Below are positions 12,965-25,499 of a DNA stretch of 64,000 nucleotides, one piece after another; the stretch's first letter is position 1, and every line of letters starts with the position of its first letter. A model generated the notes under the pieces. It was not told where the DNA came from and did no database searches. It saw only the letters and a list, made by a program, of their open reading frames with translations. The stretch is from Limnoperna fortunei (taxonomy: Eukaryota; Mollusca; Bivalvia; Mytilida; Modiolidae): the NCBI GenBank assembly GCA_944474755.1, contig OX104111.1:98684805-98748804 (forward strand), in the 5' to 3' direction. A program made the translations under genes and the position numbers.

Positions 12965-15490
12965 GCCATCAATTTAATACAAATACAGAAAATACTCAGT
13001 AAACACATACTGGTATCAGATGCAGCGTGGACCTTTAGGTATGTAAACAATTCTCTAGGTCTATAGATAAAAATTGGTTTTCGCCAAAACACTTAACTAT
13101 AAAGCAAGACAATATACTAATATAGTAAGCATGGTTTCTACAGATTAATGAATTGTAATATGATAAACGGACTCACAAATAGCATCATACCAGCAATCCT
13201 TGTGATTTAATAACTGTATTTTAGTATATTAGACATATATAAATCAACTTCAGAGGCCAGTCGTTTTGTGGCATAAAAATTTTAATGAAGGCAATAACCT
13301 TACTAACAGACTTTAAGGTAACAACCTATTTGTTCATGCATTTCTTTGTGTAATTTTGTGTGTTCTGTGAGACTTAGTTTAGTTAATATTGAATAACCAT
13401 TAGAAATTACATGTTTTATTGAGTTTTATATGTTTTTGTATCAACAGTAAAGAAATATAGGTTTTAAGAAATGTATGAAATCAATACCCTAAAAATATTA
13501 ATTTATGAGTCCGAAACGAGTTTCTTTTAACTAAAATCAAAGAAAGATTAGTAGAAATCCTTGTATATCGTGTTAGCTGTGGTATGTAAACATGCCAGTG
13601 GTACATTTAAAAAGGGGGAAAATATCACATATTTTCCTTCGAACCTTTTTTCAGTTCAGGTTATATGAAGATTTAAAGAGGACATGGGTTGATCATTGGC
13701 TTTATTTCTTTGATTATTTGAGTATAAACGGAAACAAGCCTTACTGTCAGTACACATCTCATCTTAATGGCGAGGGGGTTTATTAACCAAATCGAACAAG
13801 TGATGTTAAGCAGACTATTTCTTTTTTTCCCCCATGCATGGTGATTTATAACTTTATAAAACAAATGTAAAGAAACCCTACATAAAGTCAAAACCTAATG
13901 GTAAACTAAAGTCTCACAAATAACTATTTTCTACCCAACACTATAGACAGTGATTCTCATTTTAACCCTGGAACAAAGTGTACATGCTCTTTCAATTTGA
14001 TATAATAAATTAAAAGTTTAAACTAATTCATAATATATAAATATCGGATACATTAAATAATATTCATAATTAATAATAACAAATAACAAATTAAATGTGT
14101 ACCAACTACAAAAAAACTTATTAACAGTGAAGTGTGTTATTGTTCAGTAGTTCTAGATATTTCGTAAAAATGTATTTATATTTACAAGCTATATGTGAAT
14201 AATAAAATAATGTTATTTTGTATTATGTAATTATGTTTAATTTATCGACAGGAGCCCCATGTCATGTTTATATTATTTATTTGGGGTGAGTGATAGCATC
14301 TCATATATGCCATTAATTTAAAATACTGAGGACAGAGACAGTAATACGGGTTACTTTTCCCACCTTAACTTGCGCGGGTTACATTATATTGGTGCATCAT
14401 TACGAAGCCTAATATCGTTAGTAATGCAATCAACAGACTCTGTCTTGAAAGAACAGTACAAAGTATAACATTTACTCCACAGTGTACATTTTCAAACACG
14501 GTAATATATTTGTTAGGTCAAGTGATCATTGGTTTGCATAAATACCCATTAAAACTCGCTGTAGTCAATCGATTCAACAAGGTAAAAGATTTATTCTACC
14601 TAGTATGTATTTATAACAAGAAGCGAATTCAGTTTTTCGCTTTCATATGATAAAGCGTTTGAATTTTTTTTTTTTGGTATTTCTGTCTAGTCGCTCATAT
14701 TTACAAAACGTGACGATTCAGACTTTATTTGAAATAGTAAAACAACACAAGTTTTTCGAGATAAATTATAAATACTTGCCGACACAATAATGTTTATTAA
14801 AAGTACATACTGTCTCCTAAAAAATATGTTTCCTTATATAGGAAGCAAAATAACAGAGTACTCATGTCTGGTCATTGTGTATAAATGTAAATGTCAGATT
14901 TAAGCTTTAGTTTTCCGATAAAAATGACATTTTGGACATATAACATGGCGGTGGCAAGACTTTACTGCATGGTACAATGGTTCCAAACTCTTTTTTAATC
15001 GAATGATGCCTTTAGAATAAGAAATCATAGAAATATCAGGAGTTGTTAGTAATGTTGTTAATGAGACTGCATTACTGTCATTTAATTCTACTTAATTGGT
15101 CAATTCATCTGAAAATCATTTTGACAATTCTGATAATAATTTACATTTGCATGTAGATACATATGACTGTCTGAATGTATGTTGAAAAATGTCAACCTTA
15201 ATGTTCGATTATTTTGCTACATCTTAATTGCACGTATACCAACTATCAATAGTTAGACTAAAACTGTAAAAGGATAAAGTTGAAACCTTCAAATGTCGGG
15301 CATTCTTTTGGGACAAGATTACACTGAAGATAAATCAATATGTGCCCTAAAGAAAGTTTGTGCTACATCATAGGAATGAGTTGTTCTTTCTTAAATGGCC
15401 GATGAGCTCAGATGAGTTCAGGCGCTCTCGTCCGTAATTTTGGCGTCATCACATCATAAAGTCTTAATAAAGAACGTTGTTATGAAAAAA
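12965..15490. other. Intergenic, nothing recognised
   Basis: AT-rich sequence between genes 2 and 3. Short open frames (60-73 codons) lack protein-like composition or splice context. 16330-17690 is likewise featureless. Confidence 0.5.
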
Positions 15491-15499
15491 TAACAACGG

Positions 15500-16310
15500 T
15501 CTAGTTTAACATTGTCGTTTTGTGCTTTCTGGATGTCCAATCTGAAATAAGTCTATAGCAAAGAAATCCGACCGAAAAACAAAAGCCGAAAGTCAATGAA
15601 CAATTACTAATCCGGATATAGATTAATATAATCAACGCAAAACAAAAACACAAAGCACAAAAACAGAAAGTAAGTAACCCGAACCCAATAAAAACCATGG
15701 GTGCACCCAGGTGCTCCAGACAGGTTAGCTGTGCCTGTCTCTAATTAGAGAGATTAATTTCCTACAACGATCAATTATGTTAATGGGACGACCATAGAAC
15801 TTCTGGAGAGATAACATCAACCTAGGTACAACAAAACCTTGTTTGAGTAGCTTAGTAGTGAACAGCAGTGAGCGGTCTAGAAAATCGGAATACCGATCAC
15901 AGTATCTAGAATAACGTAAAAGTTGTAAAATGTACACACCATACGCTGCATACTCTGGAACTGCTGGAATGCTGCTTTTGATGAACGGAAGTTGACGATT
16001 GGAAAGTTGAAGTCATCACGTTTGTCGTAGTCTAGTTTGTAGTTTTCCTGAGTCTATTTCAAAAATTAGGTCTAAGAGGATGACCTAAGTGTATTGGTGG
16101 TGTCTTTAATTTCAAGCCCGCTAGGCAAAATTTAGCATTGTTGTGGGAAAAAATCATCATCAATATAGGGACATGTGTACACAAACAGGTCGGCGACGAT
16201 AGATGCACAATAAGTACCCATTGGAATAACAACAGTCTGTTAAAAACATCTCCTCCAAACATGACGAATATATCGTCAATCAGATATCGCAATGTAAAAG
16301 GTAATCGCGA
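15500..16310 (-). mobile_element. Retroelement RT relic (YDKRDDFNFPIVNF-type)
   Basis: Minus-strand blocks in order: YLIDDIFVMFGG, then DNAKFCLAGLKLKTPP, YDKRDDFNFPIVNF (about 15980-16020), YSRYCDRYSDFLDRSLL, KLLKQGFVV and LQKFYGR (15725-15937). Frames are broken. These motifs belong to an RT-type family common in molluscs and other aquatic animals; whether it is Penelope-like or another order I cannot decide here. The 3' part (CCATGGGTGCACCCAGGTGC on the + strand, from about 15695) recurs in other copies in this window. Confidence 0.6.
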
Positions 16311-17844
16311 AAAATCATAAAATTTCTATCATTCGTGGAAGATAATTCGGTCTTTTCCAGAAAACGTATGTCAGAACCTATTAATCTCTATCAAATATCC
16401 ACTTAACAGATTTCCCTCCGCTGTTGACTTAATCATATTAATTTAATATTAAATTTAACAAAAACACACAGGGTGCAGTATATGATCTAGGAATCCCTTT
16501 CTCTCCTGATTTTTATGGGAGTTTTGTTATCTTTATTTGAGTTTTGTCTGTACATTACGTTAACTGTCGTTTAAATTGTGAGTGGTTGTCTCATTTAATA
16601 AGGCTTAACAGAAGACTGTTCTTTAATACAAATGAAAATCATCAGCTTAGAACGTGCTCTAAATAATAAAATATATATTTGAGTTATTACATTATACAAA
16701 TATGGCAAGATCTGCATGCTTAAATCTGATCCCAAAGAGAATGAATACTAGCGATACAAAAGATAAAAAGCAAGCGTTATATAAATTGCATCAGAAACTA
16801 GAAACTTGTTTTTGATGTCAAAGATTGAAAATTCCGTCATCCAATACTATGCAAAAAACCAGAAGGTTAGATAATGAAATCATACTAACCAAAGTTTTGT
16901 TAAGACAAATTCACAAAGCGATAGACACAAACCAAACAATGGATCAAGTTGACATAGAATGCAACCACATTGTTAAACAGGCTACTCTTAATTGTTTTAA
17001 TACTGATATGTGCATTTTGAAATTATAAAAATTACCAATACGTTGCAGTTGTCTCTCATTTAAGCCAGCAATGTAGGCTATAACTTACCACATAAACATT
17101 GCATATGATAATTTGGTCTAGTATCGATGTTTTGCTAACACAAAAATTGGAACCGATATATGAACAGAAAATCGTATTGTTGCAAAAAGTTTTTCACAAA
17201 ACTTCAAATTAGTATTAAAATGCATTATAATTGTTTTATCTACTTAAAAGAAACAAAACACACTTTTGCAAATAAGAGCGAACTTGTGTAAATCAAACAG
17301 AGGTACTCTGTTATATTGAGACATGTGAAATAACTGTACTTGAAAACTTGTACGTCCACGTCGTAGATGGTGCGCCCTAATATATTTATACTTTTGGGGT
17401 CTTTCTGTTATAGGGTTTAACGATCGGTCAAGTGATATCCAACAAAAATATTGTTTTAAATGTAATTTGACGTTTAAATATGCTTTATATACGTCACAAT
17501 TGTGACATATTAAATAATACAATATAAAACGTCATCAGATGTACAATACAACAATTTTAATTTGTTTTATTCGTCAAACAATACGATGTGAAGATATTAT
17601 TGTAGTCAAAACATATGATGAACAAAGATTACTTCGTCGTACGGTTGAATGTGATTATTTAGAGCGTTTATTGAAGTGTTGGTTTAACTAAAACATGGAA
17701 TTATTATACCAGAGATTTGTATTTTGTTTTTTAAACCTTGGTATGTTATATGTTTTGTCATTAATGTTCGTTTGTTTTAAAATGTTAATTGATAGAAATT
17801 TGACACTAAAACTTTTTTTGGTTTGTTTAAATGATGTTTAACGC

Positions 17845-18062
17845 CACTTACAGCAATTTTTAATTTATATCATAGCGTCCAGTTTTTATTGGGAAGGAAG
17901 CCGAGGTACCCCGGTAGGAAAACTGGCAATCCTTGTCAATTTGGATTGGAGTCGAGTACACCCTGCCTGCAGTGAGAATCGAACCCGCAATCTCGGTATT
18001 GACAGACCAAGTGATAATTAGTAGACGAACTGCCTTATCCACTCGGCCACCGAGGCCCCTTG
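17845..18062 (-). mobile_element. tRNA-derived SINE, best-preserved copy
   Basis: Read on the minus strand: GGGGCCTCGGTGGCCGAGTG (box A of a type II tRNA-like head), GGTTCGATTC (box B), a body with TTGACAAGGATTGCCAGTTT and AAAACTGGACGC, and the tail GCTGTAAGTGGCGTTAAAC. The body resembles V-SINE/RUDI-like molluscan SINEs, by memory only. Confidence 0.7.
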
Positions 18063-19225
18063 CACTAAAATGAAACTGTTCTATAATAAAAGTATTCCGC
18101 AACTGTCAACTAATTCATGATGACGACCGTGACTTCCTGCTTAAGTAGCTTTTCTGTCAGAAGACACCCAAGAAAATATTGTCTGTTGATCGAAATGTGA
18201 TCATTAAATCATCATCATAAATAGAAACCAATGATAAATTTTTAATGTACGCATTAAACTTTCATAACATATTAAAATTAAAATTTCTTTATCTTCAAAA
18301 TGCTTTATTTTAATTTTCTTTATTTCTTTAACGTTCACAGCTTCGGTAATAAAAATTTGATCGGTGCTTTTCCTGTCGTTGAATATATGTATTCCGATAA
18401 GCCAGCAGAAATTTGCATAGTTCCATTTTTTACCCGATATTATGCGATATTTTTGTGCTGCAATTTAGGTTTTTTGTAAGTTACATCGCTCATGTTTGAG
18501 GTTGTTCCCCTTGGCGAGTGTAATGTTTTTTTTATACCATTCTTGTTCATATATATTGTGTTGTTGGTTCTTTACGAACTGATGTCCACAATTGAACATT
18601 TAAGCAGATGTTGACAGATTATGATACCTATCTTTAAAGTTATAGTTCCAGGCAGTGCTAAAACAGTCCATGATCACTTGTATTACCAATGTTATAAAAG
18701 GTCCTGTTAAATCCTTTTGAGTTTGTATACAGGCTTCGCCATCGTCTCCGACATGTATAGTATAGAATTCAGCTTTCAGATTAACCTGCTATAATCCCCG
18801 TCGCTATTGTAATAATCATTATTAAAAACATAAATATAGAATATGGCGAACCTCTATAACACTTGTTAATCACCTAAAATGAGGAATTGTAGGGTGTTCT
18901 TTTTTTGTTGTTGTAGAATGGTCTTCGGAAATAACCCGGTTGTTTGTAGTTTCCATAGTACTAAATTTTGCGGCAGTCTTTATACAGCAGTATAAAACGT
19001 TTTAGTTGACGATCGAACCATTACATGAATCAAAGGAATATTTTACATTTTATACTTTGACTCTACTTTGTCGACAAGGCAGACTGAAATTAACACAGTT
19101 TAAGTAGGTTGGTAGTAAATGGTTTGAGGTCTCATTGGTCAACGTATTGTTCAGGTTAAAATTTAAACGTTTCATTTGCGATTTAAGCTAAAAATAAATC
19201 ATAATAATATTTTACATATGAGATT

Positions 19226-19350
19226 TTTCCGGAAGGCTTTTCGTATTATGACCTGACAATCCTGCAACGAGATGACATCTATCCGCAACGTAGAGATGGG
19301 AAGCTCTGTGGGTAGAGCACTAGGAACCGTACAAGTATGTCACACAGTTT
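19226..19350 (+). repeat. Dispersed repeat with tRNA A-box-like motif (copy 1 of 3)
   Basis: GGAAGGCTTTTCGTATTATG ... TGACAATCC ... AGCTCTGTGGGTAGAGCACT ... GGAACC. Related copies are at 58985-59185 and 60855-61065. The second block resembles a tRNA 5' half. Confidence 0.45.
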
Positions 19351-19363
19351 GGATATTTTTAAT

Positions 19364-19794
19364 GTCGTAAATTTGCAGAATTAAATACAACTTCTCCCAA
19401 AACACTGGGACTTTTAAAACAAGACTTTTAAATAATTTGAAAGATTGTTTATTCTCCAATTTAACGTCATATTCAAACCGCTCGACCGGTGTGGAGAAAA
19501 TTGTTTTCTTCAAGAGTGAAAACGTGGTTCTCGTCTATTGACGGGTTTAAAATAATAATGTCATAAACCGAAATAATTTTAAATAATTTGAAAGATTGTT
19601 TATTCTCCAATTTAACGTCATATTCAAACCGCTCGACCGGTGTGGAGAAAATTGTTTTCTTCAAGAGTGAAAACGTGGTTCTCGTCTATTGACGTTTAAA
19701 ATAATAATGTCATAAACCGAAATTAATTACATTACGACACGCGTGACATAAAGTGTTTTGGGAGAAGTTGTATTTCATTCTGCAAATTTACGAC
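19364..19794. mobile_element. 431-bp foldback/MITE with 43-bp TIRs and an internal 149-bp tandem duplication
   Basis: GTCGTAAATTTGCAGAAT...ACACT (19364-19406) is inverted at 19752-19794. Between them the block AAATAATTTGAAAGATTG... occurs twice (about 19431 and 19580). TTTTTAA lies just outside each end and may be a target duplication. Confidence 0.75.
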
Positions 19795-21420
19795 TTTTTA
19801 AAATTACAGAAACAAAATCTTACAGTAGAACTTTATGATTACTGGATATCTCCTAATAGTTATTGAGTAAATGGAGTTCCAGTAAATTATGGAACATTAG
19901 GTCCTCGCAAAAACTCGAACTCAAAATTCTATAGCTTAATTATTTGAAGTAGAGAAATCCGATTATCAAATCTTACAATGTAAGATCCCATATGGTCACA
20001 CTTGGGCTGATCATACAATATAATATGATAGAAAAGTTACCTTGCTAAAACGAAAAGCCCTATGTTTCTTAGCACTTTCCGTGCCAACTTTGTGACAATA
20101 AACTGAATAAACAATTACGTATTTGAACCTGTACGAAAAATTTACTCTACAAATTACTCTGGTAATTACACTTTTAACTTTTGATTTTTGTAGTATTTCA
20201 AGTTGCAGCACTGCGATATTCCAGATATTCATCTTCCTATAACTACTACGATGAGTACACGTAAGTAATGGCGTTTGTCTTAATTCCAGTTAAAGTTTCA
20301 AAGCCGAGAGTGTAAGTTCAAGAATGATTTTATCCTTATTGGACCAGGATTGCCAATTTTATGGATAACGCCAAGGGTTCTTACCAAGTTTCTTCGCTAA
20401 AATTTTCTTACACAAAATTATTTTTCTTTTTTTTAGTTTTCCGTTTTATATACAAATTGAAAACAAACATATGACAAGTACGTAAAAATATCGTACTCTT
20501 GTAGTTTCTTTGTAAGTAAAAAAAATATGCATACATGTATGTGTAACAAAAGGGTTTTTTCGCAATTCAATTCAAATCGCTTTTATTATTATTTCTTCTA
20601 ATTCTAATCCCTTTATTGACTGAAAGTTATAAGGCGAATAAAACAATATTTGTTTCTATATAATTCAGACTGAGTGATGGTGCAATAGCAGGTATTGTGG
20701 TTTTTCGTCGGTGTGATAATCGCAGCCGTTGTGAGGTCTATTTAGATGGCAAGCATCAGAAACGCTCGAGTAAATGCCAACGTTTTTACAGTATCAAATC
20801 AGTCGCAATGTAAGTATTTGTTGTTATACAAAGAATGATGTAATCAGAAATCCAACACTTTACTCTTACTCGCAATGTAAGCATAAATTGTTTGCAACGG
20901 ACGGTGTAGTCAACATTCCAACAATGTACCCTCACATTCAGGTAAGGTAAACTTACTTTCCTTCTGAACATGATATAGCTGAAGAATTGCTGAAAGTGGC
21001 GCTAAACCACAAACCATGACAAAATTCTTCAGGGACAGTTTCAGCGTATGTGAATTTCTATACATTAGTGAGATTCAATTTAAGAACACTTCAACATATT
21101 AGTCTTTTATACAAAATTAACCTTAAAATGAAGACATTTATATCTATAAACAACATACTTTTTTCAAATTTAATACGCGAATTTTATCATATTTTAGTAA
21201 TGACAGGTCTGAAAAATACGCAGTATAATAATAACGGACAGCCACAGTATGGGCTACAACAGTATAGTCAGCCTCTGTATGGTCAAATGCACGGACAACC
21301 ACAGTATGGACCTCCACCTGTCAGCTATTAGCCTACAATCTTATTACAAGCGTGGAACATTAATATTTGATATCGTTTCTATTACATTGTTTTTCTCGAA
21401 ACAGGTTATATTTACCGTAC

Positions 21421-21530
21421 GAGTCATTTACTGTACCTGATATACAGCGAAGGGGCGTGTATCGAGTCCGATAGGACGAGATACCTCCCCTTCGCTGTCA
21501 ATCAGATACAGTAAATGACGAGTTTGTGAA
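21421..21530. repeat. About 110-bp palindrome just after gene 3
   Basis: CGAGTCATTTACTGTACCTG...CAGCGAAGGGG is mirrored by CCCCTTCGCTG...CAGATACAGTAAATGACGAG. The loop region (GTATCGAGTCCGATAGGACG) is itself nearly self-complementary. It may be a MITE or the end of a larger element. Confidence 0.8.
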
Positions 21531-21661
21531 TGATTTTGGAATGGTCCAATGAAATTTTTCTACGTCGAATTTATTACCACATGGTTTATAAGTTACAAAT
21601 TGGCAACATTTTAAAACCTGCAACGGTGTCAGACTTCAAGGACATAACAGAAGAATAAGAA

Positions 21662-22110
21662 ATGGAGCTTTTTCATCATGTTCGTCAGTGGGAGCATTCT
21701 TATTATTCTTCAAGTAATGTATGACCGCCAGATCATGATAGTTCATGTTTGGACGATATTACGTTGTCACAAATAGCCGAACACATGGAAAATGAACATT
21801 ATGTTTACCGAAATGGGAGAAAAGTCAAACGGTCCAACAATATTTTCCGCAAGGAGATTTCAACTTGGATTTTTCAATGACAGACAGTGAATTAAATTCT
21901 TGCAAAGTGGAACCTGATTCATATGTTTATTCGGGGTGCATGAAACCTGTTACGGACGAAGAGCTCAGATGCTGAATGAAAAATAGCATTTTGTCATCTC
22001 ATAAGAATGTGAATGTATTTAACAAACAACGAGTCCGAAAATTCTATCCATTGAAGCCGAAACTGCTTTATGTAAAATTGTTACAAAGATTCGTTTTGAG
22101 GCAAAGAAAT
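21662..22110 (+). pseudogene. Degraded coding relic of unknown family
   Basis: Short in-frame stretches follow each other with shifts: MELFHHVRQWEHSYYSSSNV, then DDITLSQIAEHMENEH with VYRNGRKVKRSN, then GDFNLDFSMTDSELNSCK with VEPDSYVYSGCMKPVTDEE, then NVFNKQRVRKFYPLKPKL. The composition is protein-like, but I do not recognise the family. It follows the palindrome at 21421, so a transposon origin is possible. Confidence 0.35.
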
Positions 22111-22420
22111 AAGATTAAACTAATATAACCCTAAAGTTTGTACTTGTCACACAATAATATGTTCCAACGATGCATGTGGTGGAGCAATAGTTATTGAACA
22201 GTTGTGATGTCATACAAGCACTACCCCTTGCATCATCTTAATTAATGTACACTCTACTTCAAAGAAAACTAAGACAAACCATTCCACAAATTGTAGTTAT
22301 TTATTAATTTTTTTGCAGTCGACATTTTTTTAAGGCAAATGTAATAATGTAATAAAATGTCTAACTTCTCACAAGTTCACGAGTGCATTCCCTGTTTTGT
22401 ACACAGTCATTCTCACAAGT

Positions 22421-22864
22421 CAAGGTTTCTGTGTCCACATGTGTACACGAAACCTGACAAACTTAGCTAGGAAAATCCCGGGCTAGAAGATTTTCGTATG
22501 ACGTCAATCCTTCAAAATATCAACTAATAAAATTGCCTGAAAGAAGCAAGTGTTTGGCAGTAGTCATACTTACTCATTCTTAAGTGGGAAGCGTAACGCA
22601 ATTAATAAATAACGCGGTAATAACAGACTATTAACACTTCTGTACAAAATACACTGATTTTCACATGGTATATGCAACACATTCATTCGGTTTATTTACA
22701 ATCGACATCGGGATATCCCCTAACCAAGACGTGAATGAAAGCGAGCTTTTGATTGGCTACATTGAGGTATGATGTAGCCAATCAAAATAGTGACTTCTAG
22801 CCCGGGAATTTCCTAGCTAAGTTTGTCAGGGTTTTGTGGACACATGTGGACACAGAAACCCTTG
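22421..22864. mobile_element. 444-bp MITE with about 70-bp TIRs and a nested internal hairpin
   Basis: CAAGGTTTCTGTGTCCACAT...CCCGGGCTAGAAG (22421-22489) is mirrored by CTTCTAGCCCGGG...GGACACAGAAACCCTTG (22794-22864). Inside, TTTTGATTGGCTACAT is inverted as ATGTAGCCAATCAAAA (about 22747-22787). Confidence 0.8.
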
Positions 22865-23549
22865 TACTTTGTTGACCTTTAACATGTTTTGGCTGTTAAC
22901 CGAATAATATTAGATGCTGAGATGTTTTACAACCATTAAGAACATGAATGTCTCTTACCTGGATATTTGTATTTAATCTTATAAGGAAAGCATTTGTGTT
23001 CAAACCAGTACAAATTATGACTGCAGCCAAGTGCAAATTTAAGATTTTAAATACGAAAAAATATAGTACGAATATTTGTGATTTGTCTGCAAGGGAGTTT
23101 TCATTAAAAACTTTTTATCATTTTAACATCTATTTTCTGTTGATCGCCGTTAATAGACAAGAAAAATAAGTGGTGTGATAAAACGCCTTAACCTCATCAT
23201 TTTATGTCACCAGGAGTAAAACACTCTTTAGGCTATTCGAACCTAATTTGATGTAAAACTTTTTTATGATAATGTTTCTCATTACATTAAATAAAATACT
23301 GAGACTTCCAACTGAAATAAACTCCGGTATATCACGTGTTATATAATTAAATTCTTTCACTTCCTGGAAGTGACTTCACAATATATGTCCTTAAAAACGT
23401 CGGAAGTAAACATTAATGCGCACATTCAAAACAAACTTCTTCTTCGTTTTCCACGACATAGGAAATATGCATAAGATAAAGCATAATCAGTCGCGTGAAT
23501 ATTTTTTATTTCTTTGAATGATTTTCAGAAATTTTACAGCTATGTAATG

Positions 23550-23670
23550 GTGTTTAGATTTTATTGGGGAGGACGCTGGAGTTCCTGGAGAAAACCCTCG
23601 ACCTTTGGTAGGAAACCTGACAATACTTGTCAATTAAGATAAATTGTCGAGCGCACATTGCCTGCAGCGT
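23550..23670 (-). mobile_element. SINE fragment
   Basis: GATTTTATTGGGGAGGA, GGAAACCTGACAATACTTGT and the TGCCTGCAGCG part match the inverse SINE body; both ends are lost. Confidence 0.5.
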
Positions 23671-23689
23671 CGTAAATGTTTAAAATATG

Positions 23690-24360
23690 ATCACTCGTGC
23701 TAAAACGCATTCAGAACAAAGGGAAGCGTTCTGCGGGACTTCTGGTCATATTTTTGCTATTCACCCCGCACAATTGACTATCCTGTTAATCTCTGTCGAG
23801 AACAAGAATCTTCCATATCATTTCGGGATAACATACATAATCAGCCATAATCATGGGGAGGACACGACTTTGCGTAATGCTGAACGAGCCATATCATTAC
23901 CAAAACAGATTCATCCATATCATGGCGAAAACAAGACTGGGTAATGCATAGCTTCAGCCATACAATGAAGAAAAAACGACTTTGGGTAATGCATAGAATC
24001 GCGACGAGAATATGACGCTAGGAAATAATATGAAAAGAGCAAGCTTATATTCCATAATTTACAGATTCAGCCATATCATGGATAAAACTAAACTTGAGTT
24101 ATGCATAGATTCAGCCATTGAGCAAGGAGAAGACTTTGAGTAATGAGGATCACTAGCTATATCACTGCGACATCTGACTGGCTAATGCATAGAATAACCC
24201 ATAATAATAAGGACAGTACGACTTTGTGTTGACCATAGATTTAGCCATAACATGATGAAAGTAACGTCGTAATAGATCGATTTAGCTATATTATGTCGAG
24301 AACACGACTTTCGATAATGCATATTATCAGCCATATCATTGCAAGAACGAGAATTTTAAA
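23690..24360. repeat. Degenerate minisatellite, unit about 45-60 bp
   Basis: ATTCAGCCATATCATGG, GAGAACACGACTTTG and GGTAATGCATAG recur about a dozen times with divergence. An 85-codon open frame inside it is incidental. Confidence 0.65.
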
Positions 24361-24599
24361 AAGTAATAAAATTAAAAACATCACACCAAGCACAAAACTT
24401 TGATTAAGAAAACTTCATATTTCTCGTTTATGCTAGACAGTAAAAATATGACAAAAATGATATTGTAAATGTACCGTCGTCCGGGAAAACTGATAAATGT
24501 CGCTATGTCTTGCTCTTTACTTCAAATATTACAGTAATATTTCCTATCGTCTCGCTAATATCAAATGTAAAATATCTGATTTAGTTTAGTTTGAAGAAT

Positions 24600-25000
24600 T
24601 TCCTTTTAAATGAACAGATTATGTATATCTATCTAATTTGACAAACGGGTTTTATAATTATAATTGTATAAGCACCTGTACACCCATATAGGATTGATAC
24701 ATTGATTGCTAACTTACCAAAGCGCAGTGTATAACACAGGAACAAAAAAAATATATCAAGATTATGGGGTAAAAAAGAAAACAAATAATCGCAGCCACTA
24801 TATAAAGGAATATTGGATTGGATAGTTACAGAAAATTTGCCTTTTGTAGCAGAGGTTGGGTACTTTACAAATATGACATACACTACGGTGCGCTTCTATT
24901 TGTTCTGTAATATGAAATCCCAAACAATCAAGATACCACTAGACATCAGCGGCTTCACTGAGCAACTTTGTGGAAATTTTCTTGCGAACCGTCCAACAAA
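24600..25000. repeat. Second copy of the 12490-12945 block
   Basis: Collinear with 12490-12945 at roughly 75% by eye. It lies about 3.3 kb downstream of the gene 3 stop; the larger distance is accounted for by the MITE, palindrome and minisatellite between them. Confidence 0.6.
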
Positions 25001-25499
25001 CCAACTAAACACAAGGTCAACACATAAACAAAACCCAACAATCAAATACTAAAGCATTAAAATAAATAGTTAACGTTCCTGGAACTCAGATTATAAGGAT
25101 AATTATCACTTTTGAACTAAGAACATAATAAATTGTATTTACCTGTATAAATGAATAAGTTTATAATAGACTCAAGTAACTATGCATCTAGCCATAAGTT
25201 AAGAAACACCCTCTTATTTTTACTGGGATTCATTTAAGATTTTATATATTTAAATATTTTTGAAAAGAAATGACAATTTATTGAACATTAATGACAAATG
25301 AAACATACAAACAACATGTTTACAGTCGCTTTACTTATTGTTTAATGAAAATATGTTCACAGCAAAGATATAAAAAAAACAGTGCAAATATAACTTTTAT
25401 TAGTCAAAAAATAAGTTTGACTGCATACTTCAATTCATGAACTTAAAGTAAACACATCATCACAGGTCAACGTTCATGGAAAGAAAAGTCACTTTGAAA

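Larger units (their letters stand above)
17695..21331 (+). pseudogene. Gene 3: subfamily A member with broken TM exon
   Basis: Candidate exons are 17695-17740 (46 nt, phase 1, donor GTATGT), 20194-20260 (GTAAGT, phase 2), 20669-20809 (GTAAGT) and 21198-21331 or 21207-21331 (TAG). Exon 1 encodes MELLYQRFVFCFLNL, exactly the length of genes 1 and 2. Exon 2 gives VFQVAALRYSRYSSSYNYYDEY. Exon 3 starts in frame as LSDGAIAGIVVF, but the rest of the TM helix (VGVIIAAVV) is one frame over, after the GTTTTTC run near 20702, and a TAG follows at about 20744. Exon 3 is 141 nt, one base out of phase with the family. Exon 4 is open: QYNNNGQPQYGLQQYSQPLY then GQPQYGPPPVSY, a Gln/Tyr/Pro tail. It is probably a pseudogene; a base-call error could explain the shift but not the TAG. 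Confidence 0.6.

Noticed and set aside
12639..13092. Overlapping 100- and 73-codon minus-strand frames
   Set aside because: Lie in a repeated block shared with 24600-25000, where the frame is not kept.
16825..17028. 67-codon frame (KIPSSNTMQKTRRLDNEIIL...)
   Set aside because: No recognisable domain, no neighbouring exon, similar in length to chance frames in this AT-rich DNA.
17950..18062. Possible functional tRNA (box A and box B present on the minus strand)
   Set aside because: Continues into a SINE body and tail, and the acceptor stem does not pair; a tRNA-derived SINE fits better.
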